This document shows, in pieces, positions 1 to 9,546 of a DNA stretch of 64,000 nt. The notes beneath the pieces were generated by a model, which was not told the origin of the DNA, made no database searches, and saw only the letters and a program-made list of their open reading frames with translations. The DNA is taken from positions 1 to 64,000 of IMG/VR virus record IMGVR_UViG_3300042516_002489; one strand, given 5' to 3'. Made by a program: the position numbers and the translations under genes. The first letter of the stretch is position 1; each line of letters starts with the position of its first letter. This DNA comes from a virus.

Positions 1-412
1 TTGTAGTCAATTCAACCTTTGAGAAAGTTGCGCCTGCATTTGTAAATGTAGGGTCTGCTTGTGCTGCTGCACGAATTACACGCTCACCAACGTTAACTTT
101 TTCAAGTTCCATTGTGTTTGCTCGCATAGTAACTCTACGTCCGTCTTTAGCGAGAACTGTAGCATCCCACACATAATCAATGAAGCGACGTGCTTGTTCA
201 GGCAATAGGATACCACCTGCAGTGCCGACAGGGTTAACTGCGTTGGCACCTGATGTTCCGTAATTTGCACCAGTAATGTTACCTAGAACGCCGTCACGGC
301 CACTTACGATGGCTGCTGCGTCTGCTGTAGAACCAGATGCGACTGCACCTGTTCCATCATGGCCGTGGCCAAGAACAGTTCCTGGATAGTTTTTTACGAT
401 ATCTTCTGACAT
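1..412 (-). CDS. Major capsid protein (N-terminal part, cut by window edge)
   Basis: About 137 N-terminal residues are visible; the rest lies left of position 1. The start at 412 follows a strong GAGGTG ribosome site. The visible part has a Gly/Ala-rich N-terminus, then GGILLPEQARRFIDYVWDAT and a segment containing RRVTMRANTMELEKVNVGER. This pattern resembles major capsid proteins of actinobacterial tailed phages. It lies directly after the protease-scaffold and portal genes in the same leftward unit, the usual head-gene order. Identity is inferred from this pattern plus position. The C-terminus, and so the full fold, cannot be checked here. Confidence 0.8.
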   Translation of the reverse strand, partial: MSEDIVKNYPGTVLGHGHDGTGAVASGSTADAAAIVSGRDGVLGNITGANYGTSGANAVNPVGTAGGILLPEQARRFIDYVWDATVLAKDGRRVTMRANTMELEKVNVGERVIRAAAQADPTFTNAGATFSKVELTT

Positions 413-439
413 ATTGTTCACCTCCTAGTGATTTTTATG

Positions 440-988
440 TTAGTTATATAGGTCGGAGAATTTGAGGAAACGTCCGCCCCATAGGGATTTTTGAACTGGA
501 GTTGAATCCAATTCCTGCACGATCTCGCCTAGATCGCCAGACTTGCGGAAAGCGGTGTCCTTTTCTACGGAATCAACTCTCTTTCCAATTTCATTAAAAG
601 TACCCTTGATCTGATTTACATCAGTTGTTGTGGCATCAAGAGACTTCTTTATATTAGCAACTTCATCACTAAGTGACTTGAGTGTTGCTGTTAGATCGCC
701 AAAGGCATTAGTAACAGAATCTTTAATTTCAGTAATTGCATTTGCGATTACTTCATCAGCCTTTGCAGCGTCTTCTGCTGCAGGTGCTTCTGGATTCTGA
801 ATTGCATCTTCTACTGAAGATGTAGCACTATCTTCCACAACTGAATCAGACTTTTCTGCTTCTGCAACTGGTGCTTCTGCTTCTACGACTGCTTCTGCTG
901 TTTCTGTTGGTTGTGCCTCTGGAGTGACCTCTAACGATACTTCTGCATCTGCTACTGGAGCATCAACTGTTGTTGTATCTTCTGACAT
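440..988 (-). CDS. Nested in-frame scaffold protein (internal start)
   Basis: An ATG inside the protease gene at 988 is preceded, 7 nt away, by a perfect AAGGAGGT site. This is stronger than the site of the full-length gene. Translation from here gives 182 residues beginning MSEDTTTVDAPVADAEV: the acidic, Ala/Glu-rich, coiled-coil part without the protease domain. This matches the lambda C/Nu3 arrangement, where the scaffold is made separately from the 3' part of the protease gene. The product start also resembles the capsid start (MSEDIVKNY), which has a similar ribosome site. Expression is inferred from the sequence only. Confidence 0.7.
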   Translation of the reverse strand: MSEDTTTVDAPVADAEVSLEVTPEAQPTETAEAVVEAEAPVAEAEKSDSVVEDSATSSVEDAIQNPEAPAAEDAAKADEVIANAITEIKDSVTNAFGDLTATLKSLSDEVANIKKSLDATTTDVNQIKGTFNEIGKRVDSVEKDTAFRKSGDLGEIVQELDSTPVQKSLWGGRFLKFSDLYN

Positions 989-1747
989 AGGGTTTACCTC
1001 CTTGTTAATCTTAGAAGTATTAATGCCTTTAGCACTATCAACTAAGAACTTTATCATATCTGCTTTATCTGAGTCATTCTTTTCTACAAAACCAATGTTT
1101 TTCATTTCATTACCACTTACTGGGCTGACGTATGTCTCTTCGTCAGATGTAAGTACAATTCCTGTTTCTTCATCATAGAATACGTTTTCTACAACGGTAT
1201 TTGCTATGTCACCTTTAATTGTGTTTACCCCGTCAACTTTTTCAACTGACATAATGCTTGCAAACTGATTTGCTGGTGAGTCTACTAAGGACAATTCTAC
1301 CAGATCATAATCTTTGATGATTCTGATTGACTTTTCAAGTTCTTCATTATATGCATCATCCCATTTATTCATTCGTCCCCCAATAGAAAAACCAGTGTAC
1401 GTTCCATCAAGAACTTTTTCCCAAGCATCGCTTGCGCCTTTAGAGATATATGTAGATACATAGATTCCCTTATAAAACTTTTTTGATTCTGGATCAAAAT
1501 ACTTTTCTTCTTTAAATGAGATCATTTTACCAACTGCTGATGGTTGGTGCATTTCACGAATGTTCCCACGGAATTTTGCAAAAGCATTCATAGATGCTTC
1601 TGTTGTAACAATATCAAACTGTTTGTCGACATTATCAAGAGAGGCAAAACCAGAAACAATTCTTTTTTCAATATCTACTTTGCCAAAGGGCATTGATAGG
1701 CGTACGTTGTCGCCGTCAGTGGTCCAGAAAGCCTTATTTATGTTCAT
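440..1747 (-). CDS. Prohead protease fused to a scaffold-like tail
   Basis: The roughly 180 N-terminal residues resemble HK97-family prohead proteases (peptidase S78/U35). There is a His in REMHQP and a Ser in LVELSLVDSPANQF, the expected catalytic pair. The rest is acidic and Ala/Glu/Val-rich, followed by a predicted coiled coil, as in capsid scaffolds, and ends near the motif SLWGGRFLKFSDL. The protein would process the scaffold and capsid during head assembly. An upstream in-frame ATG at 1771 exists, but the ATG at 1747 sits 10 nt after a TATAAT box, follows a GAAGA site and begins the conserved part, so it is preferred. A second start inside the gene is listed separately. Confidence 0.85.
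   Translation of the reverse strand: MNINKAFWTTDGDNVRLSMPFGKVDIEKRIVSGFASLDNVDKQFDIVTTEASMNAFAKFRGNIREMHQPSAVGKMISFKEEKYFDPESKKFYKGIYVSTYISKGASDAWEKVLDGTYTGFSIGGRMNKWDDAYNEELEKSIRIIKDYDLVELSLVDSPANQFASIMSVEKVDGVNTIKGDIANTVVENVFYDEETGIVLTSDEETYVSPVSGNEMKNIGFVEKNDSDKADMIKFLVDSAKGINTSKINKEVNPMSEDTTTVDAPVADAEVSLEVTPEAQPTETAEAVVEAEAPVAEAEKSDSVVEDSATSSVEDAIQNPEAPAAEDAAKADEVIANAITEIKDSVTNAFGDLTATLKSLSDEVANIKKSLDATTTDVNQIKGTFNEIGKRVDSVEKDTAFRKSGDLGEIVQELDSTPVQKSLWGGRFLKFSDLYN
996..1003 (-). promoter_or_regulatory. Strong internal ribosome binding site
   Basis: AAGGAGGT on the minus strand, 7 nt before an in-frame ATG at 988. It decides the internal scaffold start inside the protease gene. Confidence 0.75.
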
Positions 1748-1757
1748 GTTGTCTTCT

Positions 1758-1766
1758 ATTATACCA
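1758..1766 (-). promoter_or_regulatory. Extended -10 promoter (TGGTATAAT) for protease and capsid
   Basis: The minus strand reads TGGTATAAT, with the preferred protease ATG 10 nt downstream. No clear -35 is seen. It matches the extended -10 boxes found before most leftward units in this window. Confidence 0.55.
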
Positions 1767-1788
1767 AACATTTATAGAGTTTTCTCAA

Positions 1789-3423
1789 TTATTGAGATGC
1801 CCTACCTTCACCCTTTGGATTACGACCTGCGGTAGTTGCTGATCCATCGGATTGATTGTTTGTCCTTTCTGCATCTCTAGAACGATTACCGTTTGCCCTT
1901 GAGTCTGCTGCCTGTCTTGGACTAAGTTCAAGTGGAGCATCTCCATGTTCTGCCTGTGGAAGATCAAGAATTTCACGAGCCTCATTAGGCAACATGATTT
2001 GATTTTTAACATATCTCTCAAGAATTTGAGACTGTGCAATTTCATCTGTGAGTGTAAGTTCGTTAAACTTAAACTGAAGAATGTCTGTTTTTTCTTTAAT
2101 AATTTTTGAAATCACCTTTTCAAGATGTTGCTGCTCTGGGCGAGAGACCTGCTCTTTAAAGGTTCTATCTTGAGCAAGAGCCGCTGCAATAGCGCCTGAG
2201 TCAGACCCTCCGAGTTTGGAAATTGGAACTTGGTGAGCAATTAAAATATCGTCACGGTTTTGTTTACGATACTCTTTAAATGATCCATCCTGAATACCAT
2301 TTTCGATTGGTTTCATCTCAAACTCAACCTTAGATTGATCAGTATCTCCAGGCAAAGGTATATATAGTGTTCTATGTGATTGAGACTTTAACCCTGTTTG
2401 TAAGAATCTAAACATCTTGTCTTCAGCATCAGAAGACAGTTTTGCACCTTTGAGGGTAATCACATATCTTGGTACTGCTTTATTTTCAAAATAATCAATA
2501 TTGTATTGGGATGCAAGTTGATCACCAATAAGAGAAGGAAGTGCTGCAATAATATCAGGAACTCCATAGTATGTGTTTAATGGAGAGTAGTCTTTAAAAT
2601 GAATGATTTCATTTGGGCGATTATCTGCAGTTAAGGGGTTTCTATTAATAGCACCAAAATTGCGGAAGTAAACAACCTTTGGTCCGATGATCTGAACATA
2701 GCCATCACGAAGTCGGCGTACACGCATTGTTGTAGATGGGATATGTCCGATATATCCTATTTCTCCGCTTACGGTTCTACCAACTTCTAAATAACCATTT
2801 CCAGTTGCTTGAAGGTCTGTATAAATTTTTTCCATTGTTCGTGTAAAACTATCATCATCATTTAGTGATTCTAGCCAATCACGAAGTTCTAATTTTGCTC
2901 TTTCAATACGATTACGAGCACGATTAGTTGCGCCTTTATCAGAATTGTTCTCAAGGCTCATCATTGTTCGATCTGTTACATCAAAACGGTAACCAAGACC
3001 TACAACGTTTTCTACCTTTGCATCGATTGCAGCATGATTAGCAAAAGAGGTATCGTAAAAGTTAGCCAACTCATACATGTTGTATGGTGGTGTAATTACA
3101 TCAAATAGGCCATAACCGTTTCGGTAGACCAGGCCAGGATTAATTGCTTTCGAGCCAGAATCTTTTAAACCTTTTGGATCAGCATTTGCTGAATTTAGGT
3201 ATGAATCACTAAGCAGATCAATATTTGCGTTAGTGGCAAGATATCCTTCTTGTGTTACTGCCTTGTTTACTTGTCTTGTAACACGTCTTTTAAAGTTATC
3301 TTCAAGTCCCGCAAGATTTTTTAATTCCTCCCAAGACTTATTAAATGGATCACTATTTTTAAACTGGTTTTCAGGTTTGTCCGTTGTTCCAAGTCGTGCC
3401 TCTATGTAGTCGCTATTACTCAT
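1789..3423 (-). CDS. Phage portal protein
   Basis: 544 residues, typical of portals. The central region contains VVYFRNFG, NEIIHFKDYSPLNTYYGVPD and IDYFENKAVPRYVITLKGA, typical of PBSX-like (SPP1/HK97-type) portal proteins. These form the dodecameric channel at the capsid vertex through which DNA passes. The C-terminal 60 residues are polar and probably disordered. ATG at 3423 is preferred over TTG at 3426. The start overlaps the upstream stop by 8 nt (ATGAGTAA), indicating translational coupling. The next gene downstream is the prohead protease, as expected for head modules. Confidence 0.88.
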   Translation of the reverse strand: MSNSDYIEARLGTTDKPENQFKNSDPFNKSWEELKNLAGLEDNFKRRVTRQVNKAVTQEGYLATNANIDLLSDSYLNSANADPKGLKDSGSKAINPGLVYRNGYGLFDVITPPYNMYELANFYDTSFANHAAIDAKVENVVGLGYRFDVTDRTMMSLENNSDKGATNRARNRIERAKLELRDWLESLNDDDSFTRTMEKIYTDLQATGNGYLEVGRTVSGEIGYIGHIPSTTMRVRRLRDGYVQIIGPKVVYFRNFGAINRNPLTADNRPNEIIHFKDYSPLNTYYGVPDIIAALPSLIGDQLASQYNIDYFENKAVPRYVITLKGAKLSSDAEDKMFRFLQTGLKSQSHRTLYIPLPGDTDQSKVEFEMKPIENGIQDGSFKEYRKQNRDDILIAHQVPISKLGGSDSGAIAAALAQDRTFKEQVSRPEQQHLEKVISKIIKEKTDILQFKFNELTLTDEIAQSQILERYVKNQIMLPNEAREILDLPQAEHGDAPLELSPRQAADSRANGNRSRDAERTNNQSDGSATTAGRNPKGEGRASQ

Positions 3424-3811
3424 CAAAGGCCGCCTTTCCTGCTTTATTTAATGTTTGCTGTGCAGCATGCCATGCACCTAAATCATTCATTGAAGGAATA
3501 AGGCCTTGCTTCATTCTATCCATTTGCTCTGAGTGCTCTTCATCTGAAATACGAGTAAGGCCTGGAACAAAAACTGCTTCTCCATCACCATCATCGCCAT
3601 AATGCCTTGCTGCTGCTTTAAGTTCTGCAATTTTTGCTACATCGTTACGCATTGCTTCAATATTAAGGACATTGCCTTCTCCGTCAGTAAACCACTTACC
3701 GTTAGACTTCTTGTATACGTATAGCCCCCAGTTATACTTCTTTTCGATTACCTGCCTACGCACATTTTTTACAATGGGTTCGCCAGTTTCGGGATTTATT
3801 AAAGAATTCAT
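3416..3811 (-). CDS. Conserved hypothetical protein before the portal
   Basis: 131 residues from ATG 3811; a GTG at 3817 is possible. The N-terminus has MNSLINPETGEPIVKNVRRQ, a short beta-rich region with WGLYVYKKSNGKWFTDGEG, and an acidic middle rich in GDDGDGE. The C-terminus is helical (LGAWHAAQQTLNKAGKAA). It is translationally coupled to the portal. I do not recognise the family. Its position suggests a head or packaging accessory role, but that is inference only. Confidence 0.75.
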   Translation of the reverse strand: MNSLINPETGEPIVKNVRRQVIEKKYNWGLYVYKKSNGKWFTDGEGNVLNIEAMRNDVAKIAELKAAARHYGDDGDGEAVFVPGLTRISDEEHSEQMDRMKQGLIPSMNDLGAWHAAQQTLNKAGKAAFDE

Positions 3812-3818
3812 AACCACC

Positions 3819-3827
3819 AGTATACCA
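3819..3827 (-). promoter_or_regulatory. Extended -10 promoter (TGGTATACT) before the portal unit
   Basis: The minus strand reads TGGTATACT immediately upstream of the start at 3811. It could separately drive the portal-protease-capsid genes. It is inferred from similarity to the other extended -10 boxes. Confidence 0.45.
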
Positions 3828-3829
3828 TA

Positions 3830-6800
3830 TTAGACAGGTGTGATAGTAAAACTAGACCATGAAGAGTCTCTATATATCTTAATTTTGTCTGGAAGGAACG
3901 TCATTCCGTCTCCATCATCAATAATTATCTTATTAGTTCCAATATAAGTCTTATAAACATCTGATGGATTTACACCATAAAGGCTGGATGAAGACAACAC
4001 CAGCATTCCTTCCCAATTAAAATTTTCATTCCAGTACTGCCAATAAAGATCTGTGCCTTCATCATCCTTTACATCTGCCCAAGGCCTTGTAAGTTGCTTT
4101 TGTATTTGTTGAAGACTATTTGCCTGATAGTAAGAAACATTATTAAATACTCCTGGACCGTTAAGGTTAATGCCACCAATAAAATTATTAAAATCTAGGG
4201 TATTGGCAAATCCTATTCCAAGAACAGACCACTCTTTAATCGTTATAACTGGCTCTCTAACAATATTTCCATTTATATAATAAGATAATCCATTAAAGGC
4301 TTCTCCTGTGTTATCATTAATGGCATAAACTTTTGCCCTTTTCCCCGCATTGTCTATCGCCATTGTATAGAATTTTATTAGGTTGCCCTTATAGTTTATT
4401 TCAAAAAACTGAGTTGGAGTACCTGAAAAAATATCAAGATCATATCTATACCATAATTGTACGGCACTTACCTGATAGGCATCTGCTAGTTGTTTATTGA
4501 CTGGAATGTTTATTCCACGATCAATGGTTGAACTAAAGTCTCCACGAACCTCAATTCCAGAATCTCTTGTCATATACAAGTACGGGGTACTGCCTTTATA
4601 AATGCTAAATGGATTTTTAGATTTATAATCGTAGTATATTCCAGATTTTTTGTAAGGAAAAATGTCTATGCCAAATCTAGTTCCAATAGGGTTAAACGAG
4701 TTATTGTTGAGTGCTTGAGATATTAAACTTAGCCTTCTTAGAGATATTGGTTTTGTTAATATATTTCTTGAACTAAACTCAAGATGATAGACAACTGCTA
4801 ATTCATTAAAGTCAACTGTATTTATTGGATAAATTATTGTTCCATCTACAACCTCAAACTTTGTGCTTGGCCAATTAGGATATTCAGAAATATCAAGAAC
4901 TCTGCCTTCTCTTGCTTTTTGTATTGTTGTAAAAGAATTTTTAAGTGCGTTTGCGCCTTCTTTAATATACTGAAAGGTTATATAACTTTTAATTTCTGAA
5001 TCTGTTGTATCGTATTCATAATACTTATTTGATTTTTGTGCTAGATCTTCATAATCATTAAACCCAGAATATAAAAAATTGTCTAGTTCTGAATAGGGCC
5101 TTTGTATTGGGCTTAGGTATTCTTGGTATAAATCACCATATGTCCAGTTTTCAGTGACCAATTCTTTTTCTAATAGTTTTGATGGTGCTGGATATCCAAT
5201 ATTAAATTGTAAAAAATCTAAATCATAGTATTCGTTGCCTACGTCGTTTTTGACATATTGTCCAAAATAAGAAAGTGGTAGGTAGTCTTCCCAATAAGAT
5301 GCTGTCCCAATGTCTAGCAAAAACTTACCATATGCCACAGTTGGCAAAAGTGTGTAACTTGCGGTATGTGCCAGAAGTTCTTCTGCGTCTTCAATTTTAG
5401 CAGTACCGTTTAAATTAAAGTGTTCCAAAAGATTATCTAAATTTAAACTAGAGCAGGCTCCAACTGAATAAATCTTTCCAAAAAATGTATTGCTTGTCGT
5501 TTCATCTCCTCCAACATACATCTTTAGACCATTTAAATTTCCAAAAAAAGCAGCAACATTTCCACCAAAAGTATTAACTAGGTCATCAAACTTTATTCCA
5601 ATTCCAAGTAACGTATTCAATGAAAAATTAGGGATTGAGTAAAACTCTTCTTCTATACCATTAAATGTTAAGTAATAGTCTATTTTTGCCCCATCTTTTT
5701 TAATTGTAAAAAAGTTTCCAGTTAGATTGTTATATATTTTAAATAGTGTTTGTACTGAAGTATTTTCGGATATCTTAAAAACACCATATATGGCATGAAT
5801 CTGATCATTTAAAATGTCAAATCTTGGAAAATTTATATATGCTCCCTGATTAGCCCAAGAGTCGTTAGGTTTTAAAGTAATAAAATTATTTGTTTCCGAT
5901 TGAAGTGAAAGGTTGTCGTCATATAAATCTTGAAGTGTTTTTGAGTTAGTAAAAATTTCTGGTAAAGAATAGGCTGGTGTTTCTAACGAGTTTTGAGTTG
6001 TTACTAGGTTATCAAAGGTGCCCTGTTGCCATTCTGCAAAATCTGGATAAGAGTAGTTTGCTGTGTAGTCTGCAAATGGATAATCAATAAATGCAGAAGA
6101 TCCTCCATAAGAAGAGTTGATCCCTTCTGGAGAAAGTACTCCTTGACCATAAACCCATCTTCTTTTTGCAACTGTGATTGGTACTTGATAGTGATAAATT
6201 GCAACACAATCAATTTCAATTGGCGTAACATTTTCTGTAGAATAGAAACCAAGCCAATCTTGTGATTTTCCATTTTGATCTATAACAGATGGCAGGTCTA
6301 AATCTTTTGTAATAAAATTTATGCTTATAACTTGTTCACCATTTAAAAGAAGCGTTGCAGAATTTCTTAATATTCTTATATCAAAAAGCATTGGCCTATA
6401 CCATTCTCCAACAAAGTGAGACCTAAATATATTTCCAATTTTTAATGTTAAAAACCCTTTTTCAACATATAGCCCATCTGTAGAAGAAATAGGTCCAAAT
6501 ATTCTTGAAGGGGTTATGGAGTCAGAGTTAATTCTTGCCCAAAACTCTATTGTGTATTCTTTGTGTCTTCCTGCTTCATTTAAAAATCCTTGGCCTGGAA
6601 CGATCACTGATGGTAAATTATTTTGGTTAGGCCTTAATTTGGTAACACCAGATGCACCATAGACTAACGGTATCGTTGTATTTCTTGCAACCAGGCTATT
6701 TTTATTTACTAGGTAGTATCCAGATTTGTCAGATAGACCGTAGGCTTTTGCCTCTAACGCATATGTTTCTGAAAGGGCTATGTCCGAAGGAAGTAGTTCT

Positions 6801-7417
6801 TTTTGAACGCCCAAAGATACTGCATTAAATTCTTCAGACCATTGGCCTACTGTAATTCCATTAAACAAAATTTGATAATCATTTGTAGAAAAGCCGCCCG
6901 TTAATGTATTAAATTTAATAAAAATACGAAAATTTGCATTTTCATTAGGAATATCAAATGTTGCAGATATTAAGGACCAGTTTGCATATACTGGATCTGA
7001 GAATGTTTCAAATTTTCTAACAAGTTGTGAAGATGTTGTGTCTGTATATTCTATCCCTATAGAAATTGAACTAACATACACACTGTTTAAATAAAAGTAT
7101 GTTCCTACAGAAATAGTTCCTAGATCAAGATCAAGATCACTAAAGTTTTTAAGATCTGGACTCCAAGCAATAACCTCTTCTCCATCAACCGTTGGAACGT
7201 TTGCAGAAATACTCGATGTGTAACTATCTTGAAAAGGTGCATCTGATGGTGTTGATACTAGGCTTGCTACTCCACCAGTCTCATTCCAAAGTGATGAGAT
7301 ATTTCTTTGTGCTTCTGTTATTAAACTTACGTAGTCAGCCTTATCGTCAAGTGCCCACAAAACCAGTGGGTGTTCTGAGAAAATTTTCTCTGCATATAAA
7401 TTTGACGGGTTAGACAT
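3830..7417 (-). CDS. Giant LamG/concanavalin-like structural protein
   Basis: 1195 residues, rich in Asn, Tyr, Ser and Phe. At least two regions show the pattern of laminin-G-like jelly rolls. One is near residues 280-420 (YTIEFWARINSD, then EWYRPMLFDIRILRNSATLL and WLGFYSTENVTPIEIDCVAI). Another is near residues 520-670 (IYGVFKISENTSVQTLFKIYN). A third, weaker region lies near residues 960-1080. Such domains usually bind glycans in tail spikes, fibres or capsid decorations. It lies between nrdJ and the portal, an unusual place for a tail protein. No signal peptide is seen. A virion role is inferred. Confidence 0.7.
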   Translation of the reverse strand: MSNPSNLYAEKIFSEHPLVLWALDDKADYVSLITEAQRNISSLWNETGGVASLVSTPSDAPFQDSYTSSISANVPTVDGEEVIAWSPDLKNFSDLDLDLGTISVGTYFYLNSVYVSSISIGIEYTDTTSSQLVRKFETFSDPVYANWSLISATFDIPNENANFRIFIKFNTLTGGFSTNDYQILFNGITVGQWSEEFNAVSLGVQKELLPSDIALSETYALEAKAYGLSDKSGYYLVNKNSLVARNTTIPLVYGASGVTKLRPNQNNLPSVIVPGQGFLNEAGRHKEYTIEFWARINSDSITPSRIFGPISSTDGLYVEKGFLTLKIGNIFRSHFVGEWYRPMLFDIRILRNSATLLLNGEQVISINFITKDLDLPSVIDQNGKSQDWLGFYSTENVTPIEIDCVAIYHYQVPITVAKRRWVYGQGVLSPEGINSSYGGSSAFIDYPFADYTANYSYPDFAEWQQGTFDNLVTTQNSLETPAYSLPEIFTNSKTLQDLYDDNLSLQSETNNFITLKPNDSWANQGAYINFPRFDILNDQIHAIYGVFKISENTSVQTLFKIYNNLTGNFFTIKKDGAKIDYYLTFNGIEEEFYSIPNFSLNTLLGIGIKFDDLVNTFGGNVAAFFGNLNGLKMYVGGDETTSNTFFGKIYSVGACSSLNLDNLLEHFNLNGTAKIEDAEELLAHTASYTLLPTVAYGKFLLDIGTASYWEDYLPLSYFGQYVKNDVGNEYYDLDFLQFNIGYPAPSKLLEKELVTENWTYGDLYQEYLSPIQRPYSELDNFLYSGFNDYEDLAQKSNKYYEYDTTDSEIKSYITFQYIKEGANALKNSFTTIQKAREGRVLDISEYPNWPSTKFEVVDGTIIYPINTVDFNELAVVYHLEFSSRNILTKPISLRRLSLISQALNNNSFNPIGTRFGIDIFPYKKSGIYYDYKSKNPFSIYKGSTPYLYMTRDSGIEVRGDFSSTIDRGINIPVNKQLADAYQVSAVQLWYRYDLDIFSGTPTQFFEINYKGNLIKFYTMAIDNAGKRAKVYAINDNTGEAFNGLSYYINGNIVREPVITIKEWSVLGIGFANTLDFNNFIGGINLNGPGVFNNVSYYQANSLQQIQKQLTRPWADVKDDEGTDLYWQYWNENFNWEGMLVLSSSSLYGVNPSDVYKTYIGTNKIIIDDGDGMTFLPDKIKIYRDSSWSSFTITPV

Positions 7418-7434
7418 AATTCTCCTATAACCTT

Positions 7435-7443
7435 ATTATAGCA
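7435..7443 (-). promoter_or_regulatory. Extended -10 promoter (TGCTATAAT) for the LamG gene
   Basis: The minus strand reads TGCTATAAT about 17 nt before the LamG gene start. A GGAG ribosome site lies between the two. Confidence 0.5.
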
Positions 7444-7452
7444 GGCTAGAGA

Positions 7453-9486
7453 CTAGTAAAACTTAATCTCGCATGCGTCGGTTGAGCAATATGCTTCGCC
7501 CTCTGCCTCAAGATTTTCTAGTCCATCATAAATAGCAGACCAGTCAATTTTACCGATTTTGCCTACATATGAGTTATATTCTTCTCTTGTAATTTCTGTA
7601 TAGGGTTGCTGTGGATATGTTTTATTTCCCATTGGAAGAAATGAAACTGCTTTTAGTTGTCCCTCATACATATTTAAGGCTGGAGCAATAAATTTTGTTT
7701 CCTCTTCTTTGTCAAAAGAAAGAGTTACAGAAACACCATTATCTGACCAATACTTCTGAGCAGTTGCTGCCAAACCAATTTTTTCAAATAGGCTAACTTG
7801 TTTCTCTGCACGTTTGTGTCCAGATGCTACTGGGAAATACACTACCTGTGTGTTTGCTGATACAAGGTCTGATTCAATCTTATACCCCGCTGCTTTAAAC
7901 AAATGAAGCATAGGATCGGTATTTCCAAAACGAATAGCACGAAGATAAAACTCTCCACCAGGTCCCCAGTGAACTCCAGGGGTTGCACCAGATAGTAGTG
8001 ACACAGAGCCTGAAGGCTTAACTGTTGTTACACGAACTGATTCACGGACACATAGCCACTCTGAATATGAGTGATCATATTTACGAATTGTGTTGTATCC
8101 CTCATCCATCCACTCACGAATTACTGGAAGACCATGCTCATCAGCAAATGCAGCAATGCCTGTAAGAGATGTACCAATGCGACGGTTACGTTGCATGATC
8201 CCGTTTGTCTGCTGCCAGTGTGTTGGCATAAGAGTTACAGTCTTTCCGTAAAGGTAAGCAAACTTTAACGTCTTGAGGAAGTCCTCCTTAGATTCATGTC
8301 GGTTTAAGTGAACCTCTACAAGAGTACAAAGTTCATACGACTCCAATGGCTGCTCCGCACAAGGGTTAAAGCCCATGATACGAGTGTCTTTATAATCAGG
8401 AGCATCCGCAAGGCGGCCATAATTACGTGCAACATCAAGCCAGATAAAACCTGGTTCTCCGTTGTCTGCAATTAAATCCACATAGTCTTCATATTTTGTT
8501 CCAACCTCAGCAGCGATTGAGTTGTTGCTCATCCATGCCCAACCTGGCTTTTCTGGATCATATGAATTTCTTTCTGGGAATACTTCTGGGTTCTTGAGAT
8601 TAATAAAACCTTCATCTTCTGGAACGCCGAGTGCAAGAGTAGCAGAACGACGAACATTTCCAGAAACAACGCAGGTACCAATAAGATTTACAATATCTAC
8701 AATAGCACGGCTATCAAGTGCTTCTCCTGCTCTAGAACCGATTACATTACGAATGCGTGTATGGAGATCAATAAGTGGTGCTGGACCGCTTGCAACGCCT
8801 CCAAAGCCCTTAATAGGTGCTCCTAGAGGTCGGATAAGGTCATAGTTGAATTCCTGAATAGGCTGGTTTGCACGAAGAAATGAATTGATGAGTAATCTAA
8901 CAGATTCTACCCATCCTTCACGAGTATCAGGAATTTCATAAATAGAGGCTGGTTCTGTAGGTGCATAAATAGACATTTGCTTGTCTTGTCCAAGGGTATC
9001 AAACCCTACACCAATACCTAACATTAATGCATCCATTACCCAAGCAAAAAGAGCACCTGGATCATTACGATCAATGTCACGAGTAGAGACCATTGCACAG
9101 TTTTGAAGGGATGCAGAGTTACGCTTTTCCATAGTCATAGGAGTTCCAAATGCCCAGAGACCACGACCTGGTGGAGTCCACTTCAATTCAAACATTCTTT
9201 GAAATGCTTCCTGAGCAGACTTCTGAGCCTTATTGTCATTCCATGGTAGGCGATTGTCCTTAGCGTGATTCTTTTGAACTGAGTACATACCCTCAATTAC
9301 ACGACGGCATACTTCATGCCAGCGTTCCTTTGTACCGTCTTCTTTAACACGAGAATATGTGCGAATAAATGTTATCTCTCCCAAAGAGTTAGATCCTGCA
9401 TCTGAGAATCCAAATGGTGCGGGTATGGTTTGATATTTATTTACAAATTCTTCCGATAGACGAAACGAAAATACGCTTTCTGACAT
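7453..9486 (-). CDS. nrdJ: Adenosylcobalamin-dependent ribonucleotide reductase (class II, RTPR-like)
   Basis: 677 residues, matching the monomeric class II enzyme of the Lactobacillus leichmannii type. It reduces ribonucleotides to deoxynucleotides with a B12 radical and needs no second subunit. Visible motifs are WTPPGRGLWAFGT near residue 80, the substrate-site NPCAEQPLESYELCTLVE near residue 375, TTVKPSGSVSLLSGATPGVH near 525, and a C-terminal Cys pair in CSTDACEIKFY that would receive electrons from thioredoxin. A phage thioredoxin is encoded at 56273-56524. The gene sits between fibre genes and the LamG gene, with its own TGATATACT box upstream and a terminator ahead of that. Confidence 0.93.
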   Translation of the reverse strand: MSESVFSFRLSEEFVNKYQTIPAPFGFSDAGSNSLGEITFIRTYSRVKEDGTKERWHEVCRRVIEGMYSVQKNHAKDNRLPWNDNKAQKSAQEAFQRMFELKWTPPGRGLWAFGTPMTMEKRNSASLQNCAMVSTRDIDRNDPGALFAWVMDALMLGIGVGFDTLGQDKQMSIYAPTEPASIYEIPDTREGWVESVRLLINSFLRANQPIQEFNYDLIRPLGAPIKGFGGVASGPAPLIDLHTRIRNVIGSRAGEALDSRAIVDIVNLIGTCVVSGNVRRSATLALGVPEDEGFINLKNPEVFPERNSYDPEKPGWAWMSNNSIAAEVGTKYEDYVDLIADNGEPGFIWLDVARNYGRLADAPDYKDTRIMGFNPCAEQPLESYELCTLVEVHLNRHESKEDFLKTLKFAYLYGKTVTLMPTHWQQTNGIMQRNRRIGTSLTGIAAFADEHGLPVIREWMDEGYNTIRKYDHSYSEWLCVRESVRVTTVKPSGSVSLLSGATPGVHWGPGGEFYLRAIRFGNTDPMLHLFKAAGYKIESDLVSANTQVVYFPVASGHKRAEKQVSLFEKIGLAATAQKYWSDNGVSVTLSFDKEEETKFIAPALNMYEGQLKAVSFLPMGNKTYPQQPYTEITREEYNSYVGKIGKIDWSAIYDGLENLEAEGEAYCSTDACEIKFY

Positions 9487-9546
9487 TTATATATACCTTT
9501 CAAAGTAAAATTAGATGAGTACTTCTTAATTTACGAAGTAGTCTTA

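Noticed and set aside
8522-8845. A 107-codon frame on the plus strand
   Set aside because: Antisense of nrdJ, whose conserved motifs fix the real frame.
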